From Archilochus colubris (taxonomy: Eukaryota > Chordata > Aves > Apodiformes > Trochilidae), in assembly GCA_023079485.1 (NCBI GenBank), contig CM041115.1:46652156-46716155 (forward strand): a stretch of 64,000 nt of DNA, given 5' to 3'. The translations under genes were made by a program, and so were the position numbers. Of this stretch, positions 22,601 to 35,500 are shown one piece after another; positions within the stretch are counted from its first letter, which is position 1, and each line of letters begins with the position of its first letter. The notes below the pieces were generated by a model, which saw only the letters and a list, made by a program, of their open reading frames with translations, was not told the DNA's origin and did not search any database.

Positions 22601-25600
22601 TATCACTTATATCACTAATAAATCTGTATTTCATCAGGACTTTTATGGCTATTAATGGTTGTTTTTATTTTGTAAAAATATTCTGAATTGAATTGGATTG
22701 CAGTGCATCTCTAATAATTTTTTTTTTCAATGCAGATGTTAATTGAGAATGAGAAAGATATCAGAACATCTCTCCTAGAGAAAACAAGGTGAACAAAAGA
22801 AGTGGTTTAGATATCTAAAAATACCTTGCTTTAAATTAAATTTTTATATAGATCTACACATTCCTGAATGACTGAACATTATCTTTTTTCTTATTTGTGA
22901 ACTAAAGGCAGTAATCATTTTATAGGTGAGTAATTTAAAATCTCTTTTCCAAATTTTTATGGAACTTTTTTAAAAAGGTGCTTAGAGCATGCTACAGTAC
23001 AAGAGCAAACCACAGAAATAATAATTCAAAACAGAAAAAAAAATCTTTAAAACTGCTGTACATGAGAAAGATGAAAATGTACCAAGTTTTATAAAATAAA
23101 AAACTTTTGAAAATTGGGCCCTGTGTTTTGAAAAAGTAGTTCAAACAACACCCATTCCCCCACATGGTTCACTATTCACTGTGCTAGTATGGGACACATC
23201 TCTAAAATAATGATTTTGGATTCCATGTCAAGATCAGATGAAACACACATCAACTCTTCTGCTCTGTGGATACATGCTAGAGCACTAACAACAGAGCTGG
23301 TGTGGCAATGCAACTGCATGCTGCACGTTATAGAATATGGACTGAGGTATTCGTATCTCTGTAGCTTAATGATTACTAAAACCCAAGTATTAACTAGCAA
23401 GAGTGTGCAAAATGTTTTATCTATGTGTGTGATTAAAATTTCAGTAGATGTGAAAACAAAACAGAAGACCCCCAAACCTCTAAGTATACAATGCACCTTA
23501 CAGTATCACAGTTCTTCTAAAAAAAAAAATATGGTAAAATATTTAGAATTTAAACATAGGAATACAGACTCCATTCAGTTTTTTCAAACCAGGATAGTTC
23601 AAATTTGTTTTGATAACTGGTTTTTAGGAGCTATGACATACATTCCATTTTTGTATCCAGATTGTTTTTTCAGTTTTCTTTTGCACTTCATGAACAGTGA
23701 ACAACTGAGTGGAGTGGGGAGCTAAATAATTATACTCAGGTCCCACCTCTTTTAGCAGTCTAGATTTACTTACAATCGTACTCTCTTCTCAGCAACAACA
23801 AGTCCAACATTAAACCAAGAAAGGACAATAATAAGAAACCATTACAGTTCTGTCAACACAAAAACTGAAATAAGTACTACAGTATTAAAAAAAAAGTTGA
23901 AAAAAAATTGCTGAATTATTTTAGTTTATTTTACTTGTAAACATCTTATAATGCACAATGAAGGGGAGCAAATATTTATCACAGCTTAGTTTTAGCATTT
24001 TTGGTGAAGGGTACAGATGTGCTGATTTCCAAGGAAAAATCAGGACATACTGAGCGATATAAGTGAGAACAAAATTTATAATGAGACTCAGTGCATTTAT
24101 CAGTTTAGAAACAATGAATATCAACCTCAGTTTCATTTTTTACTGAGGCAAAAGCCATCTACTGACATAGTAGCAGGAACTATGCCTACAAAGAATGAAC
24201 AGGATGGGTTCTCCTCCCATTTCAGCAAAGGTATTAAAACTTAATGTTGTATACCAATAATGTTAGGACATTTTAGTGGATGTGCAGCTGCATTTGGAGC
24301 ACATGTAAGTTCTAGCAACAAACTTGTTCACTTTACATGCTCTTCTCCCATTTGGTATTTGTCACCTTAAAGTCACTTTCAGACACACTAGATAAACCAA
24401 AATAAAAGAAGGCCTATTTTTCTTACAGTCTTTTCTATAAAGTTGATCTTCTTGTGCTCTCCTTCACTTTTTGGCTTTTTTGCTTATTTGATTCCACTAT
24501 TTTAGTGTAGCAAATTCATGTGTCTGCATAATGAAATGTTTAAGAACAAAAATTTGAGTAGCTTAATGTCAATTAGAATGGTTTCTATAAAATCTAATTA
24601 TTTAACTGGTAAAATGCAATATCTGGCTGATACCCCACAAAATATAGAAACTGAAAACATGCACTGCATTATGTACCTGCTCCATTATTTCTTTTTAGTT
24701 TTTAAAATTAAAAGTAGACAAGGGTTTAGAAAATATATAATCATGCCTGGGACAATGGTCAATCTATTTTGACATTTGAAGTTGGCATTAAAGCTAGCTT
24801 TGCTTTCCAAATTCCCAAGCAAATTTTATTTGTAATAAAGTGAAATCCAGCTAAAAGTGAGAAAAAATAGGTTTATTGTCATTCTAAGAGGGATATTAAA
24901 ATCATTTAATAATAAAAAATCCTTGTATCCTTTTGAAGGCTATGTAACCTGTCCTTATTTCTTAGGGAATTTGAAAATGACAGGCACACCTTGTTGAATT
25001 AATTTAAGAGTTAAGAATAACAAAAAGTACTAAGTCTTAGCTTCAGTTCTGTTTAAGGCACCATGTAATAGCCGAGGTACAATGATCCCTGATGTACATT
25101 CTTAAATGGCAATGGTCCATCTAGCCACCTATTCAAATTCTACACAATTGGGAATAAGTACAAGTGAGGTGTGCCAGTTACACTGCCTTATCTAATTTTT
25201 GTAAAAATTTAAATCCATTTTAACAACAAGGAAATATTTCTGAAAGGAAAATTATGCAGGTTGCTACATTCCTTGCGTTCTATAAATCATCTTTTCTAAG
25301 AGCAGCAGATTGAACCACTAGTAGGAAAAGACCTGGAACAGAAGAAAGTCATCCAAATGGAATGTTTTTCTGTATGTCCAGTTCAGCATAAGTAGCACGT
25401 ACACTTAAAATTAATAATAATAATCAAGTAACTTATTTTTTAGCTTCGGTCTCTAACAACTACAGTACCACTTAACAGCTAAAAGCACCTGTTCAGTGGC
25501 CCAACATATAGAATCAGTAGTCTTCAAAACAGAGAAACTGGTATGCAAATAATCTCTGGACTGTTGATTTTAAAGGAAGCTTGCATTGTTTGCACAATGG

Positions 25601-26282
25601 TCAGATAATTAGTTACACTTATGATGTACACATCACCACATTCTGTTACAATTCTGTCATTTAAGCTTGTTTCTTTCTCACAGAAACAAGATCTTCTCAA
25701 CCCTCCAGCATTATTACAAAAAAATCCCCCTGAATGCTCACAATTTTATCAAAATAGTGTCTTCTAGTTGTCCAATGAAAAGCACCTTTTATAACAAATT
25801 TGATACATCTGCTGTCAAATAAGTATGCCTCCAGTGTAAATCAAAGAAAATAGTTCTTTTGATATTTCACAGAAGTGCATCTAATTAAAAACCTATGTAC
25901 ATGAAATCATCATCTTAACTAATAATTAACATTAAAATATTTTTAAAAAACTATGAAAAATTTTAAATTATTATAAGAGGACAAAAACATTAACATTAAG
26001 CTTTGCAAAAATCTTCCTCGCATTTGATACTAACAAAACTATTTCTATTAAGCGGCCAATGTAAAATGATTCCGTTTACAAAGAAAAATTATTTTTTTTT
26101 TAAACAGACCTGGCAAAATACATACACCCATTCCATTTAATGACTCCAATAAAATAACGTTCAGCACAGCTAAAATTTGACAACAGTCGAACTTCAGACT
26201 TATTCTCTTTGTTATTTTTTTTTCCATCCTAACCCAACGGGCTAATGGATTGGGGTGTCTGTTGGGAGAGGGAGGTTTCACA
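19695..26282 (-). other. RFX3: Putative RFX3 3' UTR (about 6.6 kb)
   Basis: Everything left of the RFX3 stop codon to about 19.7 kb is uniformly AT-rich, free of recognisable CR1 or LTR insertions and free of convincing coding frames. That contrasts with the repeat-littered intergenic DNA beyond it and suggests one long terminal exon under constraint. The best distal poly(A) signal on the minus strand is AATAAA at 19725-19720, followed by a T/G-rich stretch. Several other AATAAA motifs (for example near 22473, 24830 and 24872) could give shorter forms. The extent is inferred from composition, not proven. Confidence 0.5.
19720..19725 (-). terminator. RFX3: Candidate distal poly(A) signal of RFX3
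   Basis: AATAAA on the minus strand (tttatt on plus), with TTTGTTTTCTTGTTACA following in the transcript direction. It is the most distal signal before the repeat-containing spacer. Nearer signals exist, so use of this one is inference. Confidence 0.4.
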
Positions 26283-26521
26283 TTAGACTGCAGTGTATGT
26301 ATTTCCAGTAGCACTGCACTGTCTTATAGTCTGAGTAGTTGCAACAATGTGCTCATTATGAATTGGGTTCAGGAGGTTCTGCTGTACTCCACTCTCAAGC
26401 ACTGGCTGCATGCAGCCCACCTGGAACGCCTGGTTCAGCTCCGTTTTCTCCCTCTTGGCTTGTGGCTCTCCATTTTCATCCAACTCTTCATCTATTTCGC
26501 TTTCAACTTCACTGCCATCAT
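26283..26521 (-). CDS. RFX3: RFX3 terminal coding exon with stop
   Basis: Residues about 671-749, TAA stop at 26285-26283: [60 protein letters not shown] and [18 protein letters not shown]. An acidic stretch is followed by a conserved tail. It is the fastest-changing RFX3 part in this window, yet the last 13 residues match human as I recall it. Acceptor TTTGTGCAG at 26523-26522. Confidence 0.96.
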
Positions 26522-29500
26522 CTGCACAAACAAAACACCAGGAAACTATCATGAGGGGAGAAAATTCCAAACCATGAAGCTTTCTTTTGCAAATAACAAT
26601 TGAAACACAAGACTAGCATTTTGTTAAACCACATTCTGAAAATTGAAAATTTAATGGAAAAAGTCAATTATTCTCTTAACTAAGTAAACAGACTCTTTGG
26701 TTTGACCACTTGAATTACAAACTTCTGATACACCATGCGGATAAAACCAGCTGCATTCTCAAACCCAATTTCTACCAAACACTGCTAACTTCACATTGCA
26801 AAATGCCTCTTATCAGTAAGATGCTCTTGGTTACAGATAGGGAAACTGAGATGAAGAGATTTGGGTTGACTGACCCTGAATTTTGACAGATGTTCTCATG
26901 CTCACCCAACTAGTGAGTATAAGGCTGTATGACAAAAAAAGCCATGAAGAAGTTTCAAGGAGCTAATTTCTTTCGGTCCTCTTCACTGACAAGTCACCTG
27001 ACAACTACTGGCATGCAATTCTGCCTTCTTCACTTAGCAAAACATTACTACAGATAAACATGTATCAGCATACTCCTGTATTTCTTTCCACAGCTGTTAC
27101 ACGTCTCTGTCCTATCCAACTAAAATCTGCATGAAAATCAGAATATTTATTGTGTCAATATTAAACATATTTAAAATATACTTATTTTAAAACAAGCCTA
27201 AAGTATTCTAGTCATTATTATATGCTGTATATTACACAGCTTATTGTAACCATATGCTATAGTAGCATATCTATATAAGATATATATATATGCACTTTTA
27301 AAGTATAATACAGTTCTAAATTATTATTGACTTAATTTTTAAAACACAAGGACCTATTTTGCTCAAGGAGACACACTAGCTCTGTACAGAGTTATATCCT
27401 GGAGAGATTAAAATGATTACCTTTATCCATATTTCCAGGTGACACAGCATTCAAATCACCAAACTGCAAAATAAACAATAAAATATATAGACATAATCTT
27501 ACGCAATTGTGTACTTAAGAGTTTAATTATATGCTGTACAAATCAAAATTCTGCACATAAGCAATCCTTCTGAAGTCAATGGGGATATCACCTTGCTTGT
27601 ATTAACATTTGCAAGGGAACATTTGTGCAAATACATGTAAACAGATCCATGTAGGGAACACTTTCCTAGTACTCTGTTCTTCTTTTATTTTCACATAAAA
27701 TACTCAGTTGTGAAAAACTGGAAAAACATTTTTTCTAGGTTCAGCAACAGTTTTCAAACTGTGCACATAGATCTGTAGGCAGATTTGTAAAGGAGCAAGT
27801 TTATTTGGAAATCATAGGTTGTTTGAATTCAGTGTGATTTTAGTACTCTGAAAATAAACCAACTAAGACTGAAACGGATGTAAGCATTTGTAACCCAACC
27901 TACTGATATACTGCAGAACGTCCTACAGCTCTCCACATAAATGCTTAAAAAATTTGCAAGGACAGATACCAAAATTCATCATTAAATCTATCAGTTTTGT
28001 GTCTAACACACTGTCTTACCTCTCCCATAACTGCAATAGGTGTCTCTCCTGTTGCCTGAGCAACACGATGTTCTACCAGGTAAAACATGTATTCATCATA
28101 GAGCAAGCGGATCAGATGAAAGGAGCCAAAGCTAGCAGCACTGCGCAGGGTTAAATCTCGAATCACCATTGAGCTGTTCAAAAAGAGGAAAAAATACATG
28201 CACTTATGTCATGGTCATTTAAACACCTCCATGTAGACATTTCAACTCAAGAACAATATTCTCAGAAGTAACATTATCCACAAATGTGTTATGGTGTTTT
28301 CAGAAAGAGATGTCCAGGAAAGGAGTAATTTCCTTTTCTCCTTTTTCTGAAGGTATTGCTAGACACCACACTACGTAAGAAATAACCAGACTGTGTTGTT
28401 TCCTATTTTTGTTTGTTTTGATGTCTGCATAACCACTAATACCTGAGCATGTGTAAAACTTAACTTGAAAGACAACATAAACAATAAGAATTGTATGAAA
28501 ACTATTCTATTTCAAACAAGGCTTAAATATTGTCTCTTGCATTTACCTACCTAGTACAAAAGTTTTAATTCTGTGATGTTAAAACTCTGAAACTTAAAAT
28601 TACAAGAAGATGGCTATGAGAGTACTTATTATATTAATAAATACTGGTATCTTTAACAAGAAGTTACTACAGCAATTTTCAAAGAAGGAGGGTTAGTTAG
28701 GTAACTGTTTTAATAAGAAGCTAACACGGAATCCTTGTCTTAATGTTCTTTTTTTCACATTAAAAACAGTTTTTTTCTTCCATGTATAATAAACACAGAT
28801 ACCACAGTGTTTTAATAAATAATATTTAAAATAATGGCTTAGTAATTTGTGGGTTTTCAATCAAAAAATTCATACTATGTTTATAACTCATGACAAAATT
28901 CCACCTACATGAATTTGCATCTGTCCTTTAAGACAATAAATAAGGAACATTTGCGTCCCTAGCAATTTACAAGTAGCCAGGAGTTCCAGGTCAAGAACGT
29001 TTCTAGAAGAGATAGATGAGCAAGCCTCTGTCTGTAACTACATCTATCAACGTTACTTTAAGCAATACAGCAAATAGTAGGACATTTAGAATGTTTTAGA
29101 AAGCTTACCTGTAGAAAGACCATTTTAAGAGAAACTGCCGTGCTGCTTTAGGAAAGCTGGGTCTTCCTTCGTATGGTTTCAAAGCTTGCATCATAACATT
29201 ATCAAGCCAGGCAGCCCACTGCTCCAGAGTGCTCTGCTGTTGAAGAGTCATCTTGAAATCTGTTTCTAGTCTCTGAACCATGTTGTCATCACACTGGCAC
29301 ACCCAGGAAGCCTGCTCCTGTTACAGTACATGGCAACTCTTGAATTAACAAGACATAAGCCAAAGCACAGAATGTAATTTTTTCTCAAAGACTAAGCAAT
29401 TCAGTGGATGAAAAGTTCATAACCCACTTACTAGACAAAATAAGAAGCAGTTTTTTCTTAATCTTGTTAAAAGCAAAAGAGCAAGAAAGGCATATAAGAG

Positions 29501-32500
29501 CAGATATCAAATAAAGAAACAAGAACAAACAATGATACAAGTAAGTTGTTGTTTATCACATCCATTTCAGGAAAGTATTCTACTTTCCTCATTTATCATT
29601 TTTCTACTGAAACATTTGGGACTTGAAACTTTTTTCTGGGACTACAGGCAGGGCAATCAGGAAGAACAGTTAAATGGGGGGATAAAGTAACAAAAGAAGT
29701 AGCAAGTGTGCAAGGTTCCTTTAATTCTGAAGAGGTTAAGCCTAAAGACAACCGCTATTACATCACCTTCTAAAAGAAAGCTTTGTATGTGAACAAGGAT
29801 TGTCCTGTTTGCTGACTATAGATAGCAACTGATGTTACATTACCTAAAGTAGAACATACACTGCCTGCAAATGGAGAAACATTTTCTGCATACAATAATA
29901 AGCTGTTTAATCAGTACTACCAATTTTAAATAAGACTAGCTGATCAGTTCAGAAACTCACTAACTGCTATACGTGTCCTCCTAGCTATCATTTGCCAAGT
30001 TAACATCTCAACATCCACAGACTCTGCATCTGTGTTAACATAGTACATACAATACTTAATATACTGTATCTTTGGTCGAGTACTCTTGACTGACTTCTGT
30101 GCAGACTATTAAAAAGTAATTTAGAACACTTGTTCACAAGGAAAAGAGACAAATAAAAAAATGTGATTAATCTGGAATATTTCACTTTGCTCAGTAAAAG
30201 GAAAAAAATACTTTTCATCAGAGGACTGGAAGAATGTAGAGAAATTAAGCTTAGTGAAAATATAAACCCATTCCATAGATAACTGTAAATGAGTTCTAAT
30301 CTGTGCTAATATAATCAATTAGTCAGGAGATCTTGTCATTTTAAGCACAGGCACTTAAATAACGTATACTAATACTAGTTTATGAAATAATGGAACAGTC
30401 TCTGCTAAAAGAAACACAGTGCATTTAACCGGTTCTAGAGACATTCAGAAACTGCAGTGCTATCTGAGAGCTAAGGTATCATTTATGTTACTGCTAAAAC
30501 ATCATTCATGGTACCCATTCTAAGAATATATTTGTTATATATTTGCATAAAAGTTGGAAGAATATGAGTACTTCAGGACAGGAAATGGAACCAGATAATG
30601 AGGCTGAGCTCTTAACTTCCTAAAGTTTAAGCTGTTACATTTGGACTGAATCACTACATGTATGAATCAGGACGTTTTCACTTCACTTTCTTGATAGAAT
30701 AATCACAGCGAAAAATAAAGTTCAAAATAACAGAGGAAACAATACTTTAAAATAAAAAGCCTATTATTTAAAGCTAAACTGTACCTGAACATTGGCAAAA
30801 TCAACACGGTTAAGATCATTGAGCATCTGGTTGATTTGAGAAGTGTTTTGAAGTACAGCACGAGCTGCTTGAGCCAGGTGATTGAGAGATGTGTATCTTC
30901 GCAGAGTCTGGGCAAAGGCACTTACAGCGGCAACCTAAGAGGAAATTGATCTATTTTTAAATATTGATTTAAATATTGATTACCTTCATTATAATATTTG
31001 TTATTAATGAGCTTCCATATGTACATTATGTCCATATAGCAGACCAAACAATGTCTCCCCTAAAATTTTTTGACAAAACTAAGTTATTTCCTCTACCTTA
31101 TTGACATTTGATGCTAAACATGGAATTTAGTATTAAAGTTAAAATGCTACTGCTTTGAGATGCTATTCTCCTTATGCTTTGCCACTGCAAGAATAAAATT
31201 GCAACAGTTTTGTTTACCTTGGTTTGTATCATCCTTTGTGGAATATTGTTCATGGCATTTGAAAGCCAACCTTCAAGGCTTTTTGCAAAATTGCGAATGG
31301 CTTGGGTCAAGGCACCTGTGCGTTAGAGAATAAAAAACAAAATAAAAATAAAGCAATGTACCCATCTTGAAATGTTTTGCATCCTCAATACCAGCATACT
31401 CAACATCCAGGTCTACTGCTTTTGCTTAATAAAAGACAAATCAGTCAAGTTTCAAAATTCAGATATAGATTATGCAACAAGGGTTTTAGTTTTGCTTTAT
31501 AACCAGCAGTACTGTCTTGGGCATGCCTATAGAAGAACATCAATAACTGAAGCAGTTACTGTGAGGGAAATGTCCACCACAAACTTCAAGCTTCCTGTTT
31601 CATCTAAGCACATCTTTTAAAAAGCAAAACTTTGGAAAAGATTCCAACTATTGGAATTTCCTTTGATAAGCCCAAAGTAACCTTAAGCCGTCATGGTGCT
31701 GCTGATTTCAGTTCTAAAAATCCAATAGGCAGTGCTTAAGTATATTATCAAGAAGGAAGATGCAGGAGTATCTTTTTGCTCACAGAAAGTGAGATTATTG
31801 AAATGGCTGTGGAATCTGTGCACATTTTTTCACTCTACTACAGCACCCACAGCACTTCTGAGTCACTGATAGAGATTCAGAGAAAAACTCAAGAAGCAGT
31901 AGTCTGCACTTTAAATTTTTCAGAAGAGGAGGGCAGGAAGGATTTTCCCAAAGAACTACAGCTGGAAAAAAAAAAAATCTTATCTCACTTTTCCATACCT
32001 ATCACTTGCTCATTGTCATAATGGCATCCACTGAAACAGTTGAAAAAGGAAGACAGAAAAAGAAAACAGCTACAGGCTTTTAAAGACTAGTTGAGAATTG
32101 ATGCAATTGCAAAAGTGAAGAGGAAAAAACTAGAAAGAGGAGGCCATGTTTATTTGAAACTATTTTGCCTCCATGTGAGCAGAAACACCCTGAGTAAAGA
32201 GTGGATAGATTCTGGTTATAGACTTGAATTCTATGCTGATAGAACTTGTCTTTGAGAAATTGCTTTTTCTACTCAAATTATTGATGATACCTTTTTAAAT
32301 AAAAAAGTATATTTACTTAAAGAAAAAAAAGTCTTCTCCATAACATCTTTTACACATCTTTAAATTTGTAGAGATAAGCCATAGAATCCAGTTCAGAAAC
32401 TTATGTAACTGATTACACATTTAGCTTCCTAGGTGAACCCAATTTGGTCTTATAAAGTATGTACATGGGAGCTGCTTTGTAAATTATTTCTATGCACTTA

Positions 32501-35500
32501 CTAATTAATTATGCATTCACTCACATAGAACTGGGAAACGTAGAGTGGAAGAAATAACATAAATATTGCATGGAAGACACTTAAATATTTAAGAAAAATA
32601 CTACTACTTTTTCACTTTTAATCAACTGATTACTCTTTTTCACTCAGCTATGTATTACAAAAGTATCTGCATCACTGTAATTATGATCTCCTTCAAAAAT
32701 AAATACAAAAACGCAGCCAGGCCTTAGGAAAGGCTTTTAACTAGGAAGAAAGAGAAGCAAATGAGAGGAATTTTAAGTTCTGAAGAAATAAAGCAGCTGA
32801 AGTAGATAATCAGTCATTGGTATTGCATAGAACAAGCATGAATGTCTAATAAGATTTGCAGATATCATATTAAATACTGAATTTTTCTAATATTCCATCC
32901 TTTAGAACCCATCCAGCCATTACCAAGACTTTAAGTATCTACATCCTCAAAGCATTCTTTTAAATTCATCTGGTTACCATAAAAAAACAAGAAAAACCTT
33001 TCAAGAAATCACATCATGAGCATGGTTAAAAGTAAATGGCCTGAATTAGTTGTTACTAGACACACAATAAATGGTGTTGTAATGGAAGTTACCAATAGGA
33101 AGTTTGATTTGGATAAGCTTCTAAAAAGCTTCAGCATTCAGCTGAAAACCTTTGAAACATAAATCTCAGTCCTTCCAATATTTTAAAGATTTTCTTCCTG
33201 GAATTGTGTAATACAGAGTAGAAATACATTTAGCACAAATTTCCTACCTATGACAAAAACTAACTCACAGGCAAGCGTGTTACTATCCATTCTTTCACTT
33301 GTGAAGGGGCAAAAACTGCATTCCAAAACATAATAGGTCTGGTCTATTGTCAAAGACATTAAACAATTATGATAATTTTTTTTCTACTCTGGTAACATGT
33401 ATCACACAGCAGAGTAGCACAATAAGACTTCCCTAAAAGAGAAACACCGAAAATCCAGACATCAAAAAAAACAAAGATAAACTTTTCTCAAAGTCTCATG
33501 CTACTTCAAGTACTTTTCAAATTCTATTTTTTCCTATTTTGAGAAGCTGCTGTTGTTATTGTTCAATTTATTTAGGAAAAATATCATAAACATGCCTTTG
33601 ATGGAGCATTTACAGTCCCTTTTTCTCCACAGAGACCAAACTTCCCTATGAACTGCTATTTTCCAACAGGTGATGATTTTGTCTACTTCACCCAGCTCTA
33701 TATTGACATAGTCAACCATTAAGCACAATTTCAAACCATCCTCTTGGTCTCTTGTGATGGCTGGAGATATTTTACTTCAACAGCAGGACTGAAAATACTA
33801 ATAATATTTCAAGTATTTAACAATGAAGGCATAACTTTTAAGGACCATAAGTACAGCAAAGCTGAGTAGAAAATGCCATTCAGTTAGCTGTTTCTAAAAA
33901 TAAAAGTAAAAACCAGAGTAGCTGTCTTCAAAAAGTAGGTCAGTGAATGGACTTCTGAGCAGAAAACCACTAGACTGTTCACAAAGTAGATACATGAGTT
34001 TCATGTGATTAATTTGTCCTAGGATCAGATGATGTGTTGGCATAAGAAGTCTGATAATCAGCCCAAAACCAGTCATGTCAAACACAGTATGCATCAATTA
34101 TTCATATATGACTGGTAATTGTAGAATCATAGAATCATATGATCATCATGGTTGGAAAGGATCTTCAAGATCACCAAATCCAGCCATCAGTCCTACACCA
34201 CCTTAACCACTAAATCATCTTACAAAGCACCATATCTACCTGCTTTTTTAATACCTCCAGGGCTGGAGATGCTACCACTTCGCAAGGCAACCTGTTCCAA
34301 TGCTTCACCACTCTCCCAGTGAAGAAATTTTCCCTGATAACTAATCTGAGCCTCCTTGGGTGCAACTTGAACACATTTCCTCTTGTCTTATCACTCACTG
34401 TTCACTAGGGAGAAGAGGCCAACACCCACCTCAAAACAATCTCTTCTCAGGGAGTTGTAGAGCACAAGGCCTCCCCTCAACCTCCTCTTCTGCAAGCTGA
34501 ACAGCCTCAGCTCCTTCAGCCTTTCCTCATAAGAGCCTGGTTGCCCTTCTCTGCACTCTCTCCAGCACCTCAATGTCCTTCCCATACTGTGGTGCTCAAA
34601 ACTGCACACAGTACTTGAGCTGCAGCCTCACCAAGGCTGAGTACAAGGGTAAGATCACCTCCCTGGCCCTGCTGCTTGCACAATTACTGATGCAGGGCAG
34701 GATGCTGTTTGCCTTCTTGGCCACCTGGGCACACTGTTGGCTCATGTTCAGCTGTCAGTCAGCACCAAGTCCCTCTCTGCTGGGCAGCTTTCCAGACACT
34801 CCTCCCCAAGCCTGTAGAGGTGTCAGGGGCTGTTCTGGCTGAAGTGCAAGACTCGACATTTGGCTTTATTGAAATTCATGCAGTTGGCCCTGGCCCATCA
34901 ATCAAGCCTGTCTAGATCCCTCTGCAAAGATTCCATACCATCAGGATGATCATATATTTTTTTATCTGAAAATATAACACACAGAAAAGTGCTTATGAAA
35001 CCACACCCTGAAAACTGTATCATCCAACTGCATTAAAATTCTCACTTACTTTTAAAATACAAAGCATACATCAATTCTCAGAACAACTTGCTACACAACA
35101 AAATTAAGGATAAACGATACACAATACTTTCCTAATTTCCAAACTCGTTCCCAAAGCTGTCCTGTGAGGCACAAACCACCGTCATGATACACATGCATGC
35201 ACTTAAACCCTTACAAACTGTTTCATATATTCAGCTTACTAGGAATAGGTCTAAGGACGTCAGGAATGAGAATCTCCACCAAAGCCTGGTACATCACGTG
35301 GTCACAGTTACACATCCATTTCAGAATAGATTCATTTTTGCACAGAGTAATCAGCTTTGCTTTTGGAAGTCGACTTTCTATTTCACTCAAATTGCTGTTG
35401 AGAAAAAAATGTAGTGAAATAATAAATCGTAATGCATTCAGAGCACACAAAAACCTGCAATGGGTGTTAAAATGTATTATTTTATAAAGATGTTACAGAT

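Larger units (their letters stand above)
26522..31217 (-). other. RFX3 3' introns (five, 0.3-1.5 kb)
   Basis: The introns separating the last six coding exons are short and AT-rich. I recognise no CR1, LTR or extra exon in them. A TATATA run sits near 27275-27292. Confidence 0.6.

Noticed and set aside
23189..23725. 178-codon plus-strand frame
   Set aside because: It lies antisense within the proposed RFX3 3' UTR. I see no domain, no promoter and no splice context; its length is unusual but not enough to claim a gene.
34210..34609. Minus-strand frames with conserved-looking peptides
   Set aside because: These are the ORF2 end of a CR1 element, not a host gene.
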